Below, piece by piece: positions 26,153-34,150 of a DNA stretch of 64,000 nucleotides; position 1 is the first letter of the stretch; every line of letters begins with the position of its first letter. Location: NCBI RefSeq assembly GCF_003012705.1, contig NZ_PXYL01000014.1:1-64000 (forward strand), in the 5' to 3' direction. The notes under the pieces were generated by a model that was given only the letters and a program-made list of their open reading frames with translations, searched no databases and was not told the DNA's origin. Source of the DNA: Pseudaminobacter soli (ex Li et al. 2025). Its GTDB lineage: Bacteria > Pseudomonadota > Alphaproteobacteria > Rhizobiales > Rhizobiaceae. The position numbers and the translations under genes are program-made.

Positions 26153-26758
26153 TCAGGCCTCCTTGGTCTTGATGCGCGTGGTGCGCGGCAGGCAGGCCAC
26201 CCCTTCGGGCGCAGCCAGGATGACGTCGACGCCGCGCGGGAAGCGGGCGCGGTTCTGCTTCCACTGCTCGACAAAGTGGCGCGGCAGAGAAACGGGCGCG
26301 AAGGCGAACGACGTTTCGATGCCGGGGCCTTCGAGGTGAAGCGTTTCGCCACCCGACAGGCTCGGCACCTGAAGGATCAGCGTGGTGGAGCGGTCGGGAT
26401 ATTCCTGCGTGCCCTGGGCGAAATTCTCGAGCGCAATCAGCTCGGCCGGGTCCGACACGATGGCGAAATGGGCATCCGCCGGCGTGTGGGCGAGCGGCGC
26501 ACCGGTGTGGAAACCAAGCCAGTGCTTGGCAGCGGGCGATGCCTGCAGGGCCGGATCGAGCCAGAGCGGCGTGTCGGCGTCGCAAAGCGCCAGCGCAACG
26601 GCAGCCGCGACCGGCGAAAGCGGCGCGGGCGGAGCGGTGAGCTCGCCGCAGGGCTGGATGGTGCCGGGGCGCGCCATTGCGTCCATGACGGCGCGGAACA
26701 TCGTCTGCGCGTCGAAGACCGGATTGGCGAAGCCGCCCTCGATTGCCTCAGTTTCCAT
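26153..26758 (-). CDS. phnH: C-P lyase core subunit PhnH
   Basis: The 201-residue protein shows the PhnH N-terminus GGFANPVFDAQTMFRAVMDAMARPGTI and the segment YPDRSTTLILQVPSLSGGETLHLEGPGIE near residues 119-147. PhnH is a structural subunit of the PhnGHIJ core with a PLP-transferase-like fold but no cofactor. Its ATG shares one base with the phnG stop (TGATG), indicating translational coupling. Confidence 0.94.
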   Translation of the reverse strand: METEAIEGGFANPVFDAQTMFRAVMDAMARPGTIQPCGELTAPPAPLSPVAAAVALALCDADTPLWLDPALQASPAAKHWLGFHTGAPLAHTPADAHFAIVSDPAELIALENFAQGTQEYPDRSTTLILQVPSLSGGETLHLEGPGIETSFAFAPVSLPRHFVEQWKQNRARFPRGVDVILAAPEGVACLPRTTRIKTKEA

Positions 26759-27228
26759 CAGTCCTCTCCGCGTACCATGGTGAAGAAGTCGACCTTGGTC
26801 GCCGCCGTCTCGGCGCGGCGACGTTCATCGGCTTCGGCCTGCGCTGCCTGCAGCGGCGCTATGATCTTGGTTTCGATGTCGTTGCGGCGCGACGCGTCCT
26901 GCCAGAGCGCATCGGCTATGGCCGAAAGCAGCGCCTTTTCCTTGTCGCGGCCGAGCGCATAGGCATGGCCCACCGAGCCGCCTTCCACGCGCACGGTGGC
27001 GCGGGTGACGGTCGCCTCGCCGAAGTTGAAGGGCGCACCGCCACCGCCGATGCGCCCACGCACCGTGACGAGCCCGGTTTCGGGTCCGCGCAGCCGCTGC
27101 GCATCGCGCGGCAGGCCGGCTTCGTCCCACAGCGCCTTCAGCGTTTCGCCCGGCGCATCGGCAAGCGCGGCCATTGCCGCCTTGCGCGCCAGCGCCTCTT
27201 CTTTTTCGTGCCGCCTATCGGTCTTCAT
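26758..27228 (-). CDS. phnG: C-P lyase core subunit PhnG
   Basis: The 156-residue protein has the PhnG pattern: ALARKAAMAALADAPGETLKALW near the start, LRGPETGLVTVRGRIGGGGAPFNFGEATVTRATV (about 58-92), and GHAYALGRDKEKALLSAIADALWQD. PhnG is part of the purine-exchange step and of the core complex. The frame extends to 27273, but GGAG lies six bases before the ATG at 27228, which also leaves room for the promoter. It is the first gene of the operon phnG-H-I-(fosX remnant)-J-K-L-transferase. Confidence 0.93.
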   Translation of the reverse strand: MKTDRRHEKEEALARKAAMAALADAPGETLKALWDEAGLPRDAQRLRGPETGLVTVRGRIGGGGAPFNFGEATVTRATVRVEGGSVGHAYALGRDKEKALLSAIADALWQDASRRNDIETKIIAPLQAAQAEADERRRAETAATKVDFFTMVRGED

Positions 27229-27253
27229 GGCCGCTCCATTGACTTCCGTAGAT

Positions 27254-27273
27254 TTGTCTATTGCTCTATACAA
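27254..27273. promoter_or_regulatory. Palindrome, candidate PhnF operator
   Basis: TTGTCTA and TATACAA flank the six-base spacer TTGCTC, an inverted repeat with one mismatch. It lies just downstream of the predicted phnG -10, at the expected transcription start, where a repressor would block RNA polymerase. The divergent gene encodes the GntR/HutC-family regulator PhnF, so this is its likely site. Confidence 0.6.
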
Positions 27274-27281
27274 CCGAACAA

Positions 27282-27287
27282 ATTATA
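27282..27287 (-). promoter_or_regulatory. phnG promoter -10 element
   Basis: On the minus strand this reads TATAAT, a consensus -10, 21 bases after the PHO-box-like repeat (27309-27326) and about 54 bases before the phnG ATG. No good -35 is seen at the normal distance (ATGGAC), as expected for an activator-dependent promoter. Confidence 0.55.
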
Positions 27288-27308
27288 CTCCCTTTCTAAT
27301 CGCTGTCC

Positions 27309-27326
27309 ATGACGGCTGAATGACGG
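27309..27326 (-). promoter_or_regulatory. PHO box-like direct repeat upstream of phnG
   Basis: The minus strand reads CCGTCATTCAGCCGTCAT: two CCGTCAT repeats with an 11-bp period, differing from the PHO consensus CTGTCAT by one base in each half. It sits over the -35 region of the phnG promoter. It overlaps an in-frame ATG of phnF at 27320, one reason to prefer a later phnF start. Confidence 0.6.
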
Positions 27327-27337
27327 AGCTGAAAAAG

Positions 27338-28081
27338 ATGGAACAGACCGGCGAAGACCTGATGGAACGCCGCAGCGGCGTGGCGCTGTGGCGACAGGTG
27401 GCGGACCGCATTCGGCTCGGCATCAGCAACGGAACGCTGGGAGAAGGCGGCAGGCTGCCGCCGGAAATCACGCTTTCGCAACAGTTCGGCGTGAACCGCC
27501 ACACGGTGCGGGCGGCGATCTCGGCGCTAGTGCAGGAAGGCGTGCTGCGCGCCGAGCAAGGGCGCGGCACCTTCGTAGAGAGCCGCAAGCGGCTGGCCTA
27601 TCCGATCACCACGCGCACGCGATTCTCAACCGGCCTCAAGGACCAGACGCGCGCGCGGCGCGTGAACTTGCTGAGGCATGTTGTGGAGCCAGCCCCCACA
27701 CGCGTCGCCGAAGCCTTGCAGCTTGAACCCGGCGCACCGGTGCATCGGCTGGAGACGCTCAGCGAAGCCGACGGCCGTTGCGTCTCACGCGGCACGAGCT
27801 GGTTCGACGCCACCCGCTTTCCGGGCTTTGCGGATGTCTTTGTCGAGACGGGATCGATCACCGCATCCTTCGCCCGCTTCGGCGTGGACGACTATGTACG
27901 CCGTTCGACGCTGGTGTCGGCGCGGCATGCGGATGCCGAAGACCTCGACACCCTGAAGCTCTCGCCCGGCGCCATCGTTTTGGTGACGATCGCCATCAAC
28001 GACGATCTCGACGGCCGGCCGATCCAGTTTTCCGAGACGCATTTCTCGGCCGACCTGGTGGAACTGACGATCGAGACCTAG
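27338..28081 (+). CDS. phnF: GntR-family regulator PhnF
   Basis: The 247-residue protein has an N-terminal winged helix (WRQVADRIRLGISNGTLGEGGRLPPEITLSQQFGVNRHTVRAAISALVQEGVLRAEQGRGTFV in the family sense, about residues 17-79) and a C-terminal UTRA/HutC ligand domain. PhnF proteins control phosphonate operons, usually as repressors, and it is divergent from phnG. Start codon: ATGs at 27320, 27338 and 27362 are in frame. I chose 27338 because GGAG lies nine bases upstream and the 27320 codon falls within the PHO-box repeat. The ligand is unknown. Confidence 0.9.
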   Translation: MEQTGEDLMERRSGVALWRQVADRIRLGISNGTLGEGGRLPPEITLSQQFGVNRHTVRAAISALVQEGVLRAEQGRGTFVESRKRLAYPITTRTRFSTGLKDQTRARRVNLLRHVVEPAPTRVAEALQLEPGAPVHRLETLSEADGRCVSRGTSWFDATRFPGFADVFVETGSITASFARFGVDDYVRRSTLVSARHADAEDLDTLKLSPGAIVLVTIAINDDLDGRPIQFSETHFSADLVELTIET

Positions 28082-28090
28082 GGTAGCCCC

Positions 28091-29440
28091 TCACACCGCT
28101 ATCGAATGCCGCGCGCCATTCGTGCCGAAATAGGCGTCGAAGGCCGCCACCACCGAGCGTACGACCGGGCGACCGCGGCTGGTGACGACGAAGCGGTCGC
28201 CGCTCGAAGCGATCAGGCCGTCCTCGTCCTCCTCCATGAGCCTGTCGGCGATCTCGATCACCGGCGCGCCTTGCGCGCCGAAGCAGCGCGCGAACTCCGA
28301 CTTGGAGAAGGAGAAATCGCACATCAGCCGTTCGATCACCCAGGCGCGCATGCGATCCTCCTCCGACAACGCAAAGCCCTTCGCCACGGCCAACCCAGTT
28401 TCGGACACCAGCCGCTGATATTCACTGGTCGCGGTGGTGTTCTGCACATAGCCCTGCGGCAGCTTGCCGATGGCCGAGCCGCCGAAGCCGATTAGCGTGT
28501 CGAGATCGTCGACCGTGTAGCCCTGGAAATTGCGGCGCAGCCGGCCCTCGCGATGCGCGATCGCCATGGTGTCGTCGGGCCGCGCGAAATGGTCGATGCC
28601 GATGGCCTGGTAGCCACAGGAAAGCAGGATTTCGGCCGCGCGGCTGGACTGCGAAAAACGCTCCAGCGCATCGGGAAGTGCTGCTTCGTCGATCATCGTC
28701 TGGTGCTTGCGCATCCACGGCACATGCGCATAGCCGAAGAGCGCGATGCGGTCGGGGTTGAGCAGCAGGGCCTGTTCCACCGTTGCCTCGACGCTCTCAC
28801 GCGTCTGGTGCGGCAGGCCATAAAGCAGGTCGATATTGACCGACGAGACCCCACGCATGCGGGCTCCGTCCACCACCGCGCGCGTCTGGTCGAACGTCTG
28901 CTCGCGGTTGATCGCCTGCTGAACCTTCGGATCGAAATCCTGCACCCCGAGGCTCACGCGGGTCATGCCGATCTCGGCCAGCGCGTCGAAGCGCGCCTCG
29001 TCCATGTCGTTGGGGTCGATCTCGACGCTGATCTCGGCGTCCGGTCGGAACCTGAAGGCCGAGCGCAACACGTCGTTCAGCGCGCGCATGTCGTCCGGCG
29101 CAAGCATGGTGGGCGAGCCGCCGCCAAGATGCAGCGCTCCGACCTCGACACGACTGTCGACGGCGCCCGCGACCGTGGCGATCTCGCGGTAAAGATAGGT
29201 CAGATAGTCCGCGAGCGGCTGGTAGCGGCGCGTCTGCTTGGTGTTGCAGGCGCAGAACCAGCACAGGCGGTCGCAGAATGGAATGTGGGCATAGAGCGAA
29301 AGCGCCGTGCCCGGCGCGATGGCGCCGAGCCATTCGCGATAAGTGCCGGCATTGATGCCGGCATGGAAATGCGGCGCGGTCGGATAGCTGGTGTAACGCG
29401 GCACGGGCGCGGCGTGCTTGCGGATGAGATCTGTTTGCAT
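28091..29440 (-). CDS. hemN: Oxygen-independent coproporphyrinogen III dehydrogenase
   Basis: The 449-residue radical SAM enzyme has the cluster motif HIPFCDRLCWFCACN (Cys-x3-Cys-x2-Cys, about residues 53-67), the SAM-binding GGGSPTML, and the HemN C-terminal domain with RMRAWVIERLMCDFSFSK. PRYTSYPTAPHF and NFQGYTVD are hallmarks of HemN proper rather than HemW. It oxidatively decarboxylates coproporphyrinogen III to protoporphyrinogen IX when oxygen is lacking. The ATG at 29440 follows GGAG; the frame extends to 29476. A perfect FNR-type box lies about 60 bases upstream, which predicts low-oxygen induction. Confidence 0.96.
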   Translation of the reverse strand: MQTDLIRKHAAPVPRYTSYPTAPHFHAGINAGTYREWLGAIAPGTALSLYAHIPFCDRLCWFCACNTKQTRRYQPLADYLTYLYREIATVAGAVDSRVEVGALHLGGGSPTMLAPDDMRALNDVLRSAFRFRPDAEISVEIDPNDMDEARFDALAEIGMTRVSLGVQDFDPKVQQAINREQTFDQTRAVVDGARMRGVSSVNIDLLYGLPHQTRESVEATVEQALLLNPDRIALFGYAHVPWMRKHQTMIDEAALPDALERFSQSSRAAEILLSCGYQAIGIDHFARPDDTMAIAHREGRLRRNFQGYTVDDLDTLIGFGGSAIGKLPQGYVQNTTATSEYQRLVSETGLAVAKGFALSEEDRMRAWVIERLMCDFSFSKSEFARCFGAQGAPVIEIADRLMEEDEDGLIASSGDRFVVTSRGRPVVRSVVAAFDAYFGTNGARHSIAV

Positions 29441-29499
29441 GATGCGGTCTCCGGACTTGTCCGTCCCGCAATGCAATAAACCCCGCTCGGCCGGCGTCG

Positions 29500-29513
29500 T
29501 TGATCTCGATCAA
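29500..29513 (-). promoter_or_regulatory. FNR/FixK anaerobox upstream of hemN
   Basis: TTGATCTCGATCAA matches the FNR consensus TTGAT-N4-ATCAA without mismatch. Centred about 41 bases before a plausible start site (-10-like TATTGC near 29474), it is in the class II activating position. It lies between the tamB stop and hemN, giving hemN its own promoter. Confidence 0.85.
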
Positions 29514-29539
29514 AGAGCCGGCCTTATCGCTGGGATGGC

Positions 29540-32500
29540 TCAATAGTCCTTTTCGTAGAATACGCCGAGGCTCGAGTCGCCATCGGACCCCACCGCGCCC
29601 TTTGCCTTGAGGTCCTTGGTGATGTCGAGATTGACAGTGCCGCGCGTCGAGCCCTGCGCGCCCGCCTCGACGCCCAGATAGATGTTGTCGCGGATGTAGC
29701 GGCCGGCGCGCACCGCCGCATTGCCCTTGCTGTCGGTGATCACGTCGAGATCGTCGAGCCCCGTGGCGCTGCGCAGATTGCCCAGCAGCGAGGCGTTGGA
29801 GCCGCCGGCAAGCTCGGCTGCGGCGGCGGCAAGCTGTGCGATCTGGAAGGCCGACAGTTCGTTGAGGCCGCGATTGAAGATGAGGCGGGCGAGCACTTCG
29901 TCCTGCGGCAGTTCCGGCTGCGAGGAGAAGGTCACGCTGATGTCGTTGGCGCGCCCACTGACCGTGACGAAGACGGTGATGTCGGTGCCCTGCGAGCGCG
30001 CGACGAAGTTGAGGAACGGGTTGAGGTCGCCGACCAGCGTAACCGACCCCTCGTCGAAGGTGATGCGCTGGCTGAGGATGCTGAGCCGGCCGCGGATGAG
30101 CTGGAAGCCGCCCACTGGCTGGATGTCGGAGACCGGGCCGGTGAGCTTGACCTGACCGCCGAGCTCCGCGTCCAGCCCGCGTCCACGCACGAAAATGCGG
30201 GCGGGCGCGTTTACGTTGACGTCGAGCCGCATGACGCTGGGCCGGGCCGTCGGCGTCGGCGTGCCGTCATTGGCGCGGGCGCGTTTCAGCGTCTCGGCGA
30301 CGGCTTGGGCAGGCTTGACATGCTTGACGTCGAGCGCGGCCGACCCGCCGGCGAAGCTGTCTGGTACGGTGATCTCGGCCCGGCTGACGCTGATGTTGCC
30401 CGAAAGAACCGGGTCGCGCGTGAGCGGGCCGGTGACGGCAAGACTGCCGCCCACCGTGGCCACCACCAGATTGCCGTCGGCATAACGGGCATCGTTGAGC
30501 GTGACGCTGATGTTTGCCGGGAAGCCGGCTGTGGCATCGAGCGAGACGCTGCCGCTGGCGCTGACCGAGCCGCCGGCGGCGAGATTGGCCGAGGTGTTGC
30601 GGAGGGTCACCTGGTCGCCGTCGATGGTGCCCATGACGGCGATGGAGCGCAGCCGCACATTGCTTTCCGGATCCACGAACTCGGCGCCCTGGGTGGAGAA
30701 CATGCCCCGGATGGACGGTTTCTTCAGGCTACCGGTAATGGTGGCATTGGCCGAAAGCGTGCCGCTGGCCTGCGCGCCGCGCTCGGCCAGGAAGCGGTTG
30801 GCGAGCGCCAGCGGCGCCTCGCCGCGAACCGTCAGGTCCACGCCCTCGCCGGAAACCGGAACGCGGCCGCTGGCTGTGATCGACAGGCCCTGCGGACCGT
30901 TGGCGCTGGCCGACGACAGCGTCAGCACCTTGTCGGCGAAGTTGCCGGCGGCGGCGATTTCGAGGGGGGCTGCGCCGGCTTCTTCCAGGGCCGCGGCGCG
31001 GATGCCCGTGCCGCGCAGGTTGAACGTCGCCGCCGGATTGGCGAGCTGGCCGGAAACCTTGGCAGTACCGGAGATGTTGCCGCCGAGCCGCTGGCCGGGG
31101 GCGGCGGCATTGAGCACCGCGAGCGGGAAGGATTCGAGCCCGATATCGAGTGCCAGCGCGCCCTTGTCGAGTGGCACGGCCCCGTTTGCCGTGGCGCGCA
31201 GTCCGTCAGGGCTCGTCACCGCCGCCTTGATGTTCAGCCGGCTGGCGGTGGAATTGCCCTCGGCGTCCAGATTGATCGAGGCAAGCCCTGCCTCGCGCAG
31301 CGCCGCAGCGGCAATCGAATTGGCCTTGAGCGAGAAGCGCACGTCAGGGTTTTCGCGGGTGCCGCCGACATTGGCGGTTCCATTGACGGTGCCGCCCAGC
31401 GCCAGATCCGGGCGGATCGCGTTGACGATCGCCAGCGGCAGGTTTGCGATGGTGATCGCGATATCCAGCTTGTCGTCGACCTCGCCGCGCGCGCTGACGC
31501 GGCCGCCACCGACATCGAGCACGAGATTGTCGATGGAAATCCGCTGGCCGCGCATCTGCAGGGCGGCCGGTTCGGCGAGCTTCGCCGCCAGATTGCCCTG
31601 GGTCAGCTGCGCCTTCTGCAGGGCGAGCCTGTAGCCGCCCTCGACGGGCGACAGCGCGCCAGTGGCAGCGGCGACTGCGCCGTTGTCGAGCTTGGCAATG
31701 GCCTCGAAATTCGTCGTCTGGCCTTCCTGCCGCGCGGTGGCCTGGAGTGTCGAAATATCCACGCCGCCGGCTGCAACCTTGCTGGCATTCAGCGAGCCGT
31801 CGGCGATCGGCACGCCGAGCAAGTCGGCGATCGTTGCGTTGAGGTCGGCCTTGCCGACGCGAACGGTGTCGACCGTCAGCTTGCTGATGTCGGCGCGAAC
31901 GGTTGCGTTCTGCTTGCCGTCCTGGTGGCTAAGCGCGATGTCGGCATTGACCGCGCCGGTCGCCTGCTTGAGCAGCAGCGCGGCGGCGGTGGAGACATCG
32001 GGTGCGGCGAGCGACAGCTTGCCGTCGAGCAGACCGTCCTTGTTCTGCGTCACGTCGCCGGTGAGACGCGCGCCGCCCGCAGTGAACTTCAGATCGCCAA
32101 GGCGCTTTTCATTGTCATTGAGCGCGACCGCCGATGCGAGATCGATCTTCACGCCGTCGAGGAAGGCATTGCCCGTGACATTGCCGTTGAGATCGCCCTT
32201 CTGCAGGGTGCCTTCGAAGCCCAGCACGGCATTGCGAAGCGTCTTGCCGACGAGCGTGCCTGTCGGAACTTCCGCGCCGAAGGTCAGCCCGATCCGTCCC
32301 TCGGTGCCGGATGCGCGGCCCTTGGCGGTGAGGCGGCCAGCGGCCTTGTCGGACACCAGCGCCAGATCGGACACCGAAAGGTCGAACCCGAAATCGGCAG
32401 CACCCGTGGCAAAGCGGCCGTCGGCCTTGGCCTCGACCTGATCGTTGAAGATGCGCAGCTGTCGCGCCTCGAGGCCGGTTTCGCCGCGCGCGACGCCGCC

Positions 32501-34150
32501 CGTGATGCGGGTCTGACCCTGCAGCAAATGGTCGGCGGCTGGTGTGCCGATGCCCAGCCCCTCGGCCGTGCCGTCGAGCGTCAGGTCGAAGCCGCCGGTC
32601 AGCGGTTTCACGTCGCCCTTGGCGACGAGATCGGCGCCGCCCGAAAGCTGTCGCCCGGCGAGACCAGAGAAAGGCGAGAGCGACTTCGCCTTGAGGCCGA
32701 TGTCCCCCTTGAAGGCAAACTCGGAAATATCGCCCGTCAGCGACAGCGCAAAGCCGTTGGCGCCCACTTGCGCCTTGGCGAGCCTGACTGGCGAGCCGGC
32801 CGTCCACTCGCCGCCGATATCGAGCGTTATGCGGTCGCCCAGAGCCTTGCCCACATCGGCCTGCTTGGCGACGATGCCCGACACACCGCCGGTGACGGCG
32901 AAAGTCACATGACGCGCGGCCGGATTGGCGATGTTCTGCGCGAGGCCCGACAGCAGCACCTCGACCGACTTGGATGAGAAGGTCTGGGTGGCAAGGTCGT
33001 TGACGGTGAGCGCACCCGACCATTCGTCGCCCGGCTTGTCGCCAAAGCCGAGCTTCAGGCTGGCGCGCTGCACGGTGTTCTTGCCCGGCACAGGCAGCAG
33101 CACCGGCTTGCCGGCCGGATCGGCAATGTCGGCATCGAGCGTCAGGCGCTGGAGAAAGCCGTCGCTGGCCGTCTCAGCCGCGGCCTTGAGGGTGAGCGCA
33201 GCGCTCCGCAAATCGAGTTTTTCCAGCAGCACGCCACCGCCGTCGCGCACCAGTCCGGAGGTCTGGAGCTTCGTCTCGGCGCCGAAGAAATCGCGGAAGC
33301 GCGGCGACACCAGGAGGGCGATCGGCCCGTGGACGTCGGCATTGAAGCCGAAGCCGTCGGCCCGGCGGCGCACTTCGGTCGTGCCTGTCAGCGCACGCAG
33401 CCCGTCGGCATCGAGCGAAAGGTTGAGGTCGAGCTCGGAGAGCGGCCCCTTGCCCGCCAAGGCGAGCGCCATCGGCGGCCGGCCGTCGACATTGAGAAGG
33501 TTGGCAACGATACCGTTGGCCGGCTCGTCGAGCTTCAAGTCGAGGTCGAGCACCTGGGTGGAATTGGCATAGGCCGCTCTCAGCGCCAGCTTGCCTCCCG
33601 GCCCGTCGAGACGGTTGACGTTCAGCGTCGTGTCGAGCGAGCCGTCGGCGAGTTGCAGATTACCGGTGATCGCCACGTCGGCGGCGAGGCCGAAGACGGC
33701 CTCACCAAAAGTCATATGCGGCACGTCGAGCGCGCCAAGCGAAACGGAGACCGGCAGCTCAGGAATCTGGAAGCCGCCTGCCTCAGGCGCCGGCGCGCCT
33801 TGTGCCGGCAGGGGCTTGCGGATGACGTCGATGCGGTCGGCGGCCAGCCTGTCGACGACCAGCCGGCCCAGCAGCAGCGCCGAGCGCGTCCAGACGATGC
33901 GCGCATTGGTGATGCGCAGCCACACGCCCTCGCGATCGGCAATGGTGATCTCGCCAATGGTGGCGTCAGACGACAGCGCGCCCTGGATGTTGTTGAGGCG
34001 GATCTGGCGGTCGGGCGTCGAAAGTTGGTTCTCGACGAAACCGACGAAATAGGAGCGCTCGGCATCGGCCGCCTCCTGCGCAAGCGCCGACAGCGCGAAA
34101 GCCGGGAGCGCGCAGACGAAAAGGGCGATGGCCAGAAAGATTCGGGTCAA
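29540..34150 (-). CDS. tamB: Translocation and assembly module protein TamB
   Basis: This 1536-residue protein begins with a hydrophobic signal-anchor (IFLAIALFVCALPAFALSALA) and continues as a long repetitive beta-rich periplasmic region of AsmA/TamB type. It ends in the DUF490 domain (GGRLSILSQRITFDEGSVTL, then SGRANDISVTFSSQPELPQDEVLARLIF, and AGRYIRDNIYLGVEAG). TamB spans the periplasm and partners TamA in outer-membrane protein insertion and probably lipid transport. The start appears to be TTG at 34150, overlapping the tamA stop by four bases (TTGA); no nearby ATG exists. The pair is a coupled tamA-tamB operon. Confidence 0.93.
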   Translation of the reverse strand: MTRIFLAIALFVCALPAFALSALAQEAADAERSYFVGFVENQLSTPDRQIRLNNIQGALSSDATIGEITIADREGVWLRITNARIVWTRSALLLGRLVVDRLAADRIDVIRKPLPAQGAPAPEAGGFQIPELPVSVSLGALDVPHMTFGEAVFGLAADVAITGNLQLADGSLDTTLNVNRLDGPGGKLALRAAYANSTQVLDLDLKLDEPANGIVANLLNVDGRPPMALALAGKGPLSELDLNLSLDADGLRALTGTTEVRRRADGFGFNADVHGPIALLVSPRFRDFFGAETKLQTSGLVRDGGGVLLEKLDLRSAALTLKAAAETASDGFLQRLTLDADIADPAGKPVLLPVPGKNTVQRASLKLGFGDKPGDEWSGALTVNDLATQTFSSKSVEVLLSGLAQNIANPAARHVTFAVTGGVSGIVAKQADVGKALGDRITLDIGGEWTAGSPVRLAKAQVGANGFALSLTGDISEFAFKGDIGLKAKSLSPFSGLAGRQLSGGADLVAKGDVKPLTGGFDLTLDGTAEGLGIGTPAADHLLQGQTRITGGVARGETGLEARQLRIFNDQVEAKADGRFATGAADFGFDLSVSDLALVSDKAAGRLTAKGRASGTEGRIGLTFGAEVPTGTLVGKTLRNAVLGFEGTLQKGDLNGNVTGNAFLDGVKIDLASAVALNDNEKRLGDLKFTAGGARLTGDVTQNKDGLLDGKLSLAAPDVSTAAALLLKQATGAVNADIALSHQDGKQNATVRADISKLTVDTVRVGKADLNATIADLLGVPIADGSLNASKVAAGGVDISTLQATARQEGQTTNFEAIAKLDNGAVAAATGALSPVEGGYRLALQKAQLTQGNLAAKLAEPAALQMRGQRISIDNLVLDVGGGRVSARGEVDDKLDIAITIANLPLAIVNAIRPDLALGGTVNGTANVGGTRENPDVRFSLKANSIAAAALREAGLASINLDAEGNSTASRLNIKAAVTSPDGLRATANGAVPLDKGALALDIGLESFPLAVLNAAAPGQRLGGNISGTAKVSGQLANPAATFNLRGTGIRAAALEEAGAAPLEIAAAGNFADKVLTLSSASANGPQGLSITASGRVPVSGEGVDLTVRGEAPLALANRFLAERGAQASGTLSANATITGSLKKPSIRGMFSTQGAEFVDPESNVRLRSIAVMGTIDGDQVTLRNTSANLAAGGSVSASGSVSLDATAGFPANISVTLNDARYADGNLVVATVGGSLAVTGPLTRDPVLSGNISVSRAEITVPDSFAGGSAALDVKHVKPAQAVAETLKRARANDGTPTPTARPSVMRLDVNVNAPARIFVRGRGLDAELGGQVKLTGPVSDIQPVGGFQLIRGRLSILSQRITFDEGSVTLVGDLNPFLNFVARSQGTDITVFVTVSGRANDISVTFSSQPELPQDEVLARLIFNRGLNELSAFQIAQLAAAAAELAGGSNASLLGNLRSATGLDDLDVITDSKGNAAVRAGRYIRDNIYLGVEAGAQGSTRGTVNLDITKDLKAKGAVGSDGDSSLGVFYEKDY

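Noticed and set aside
30305-32977. Open plus-strand frame of 890 codons opposite tamB
   Set aside because: Low-complexity antisense shadow of tamB, no recognisable domain or ribosome site.
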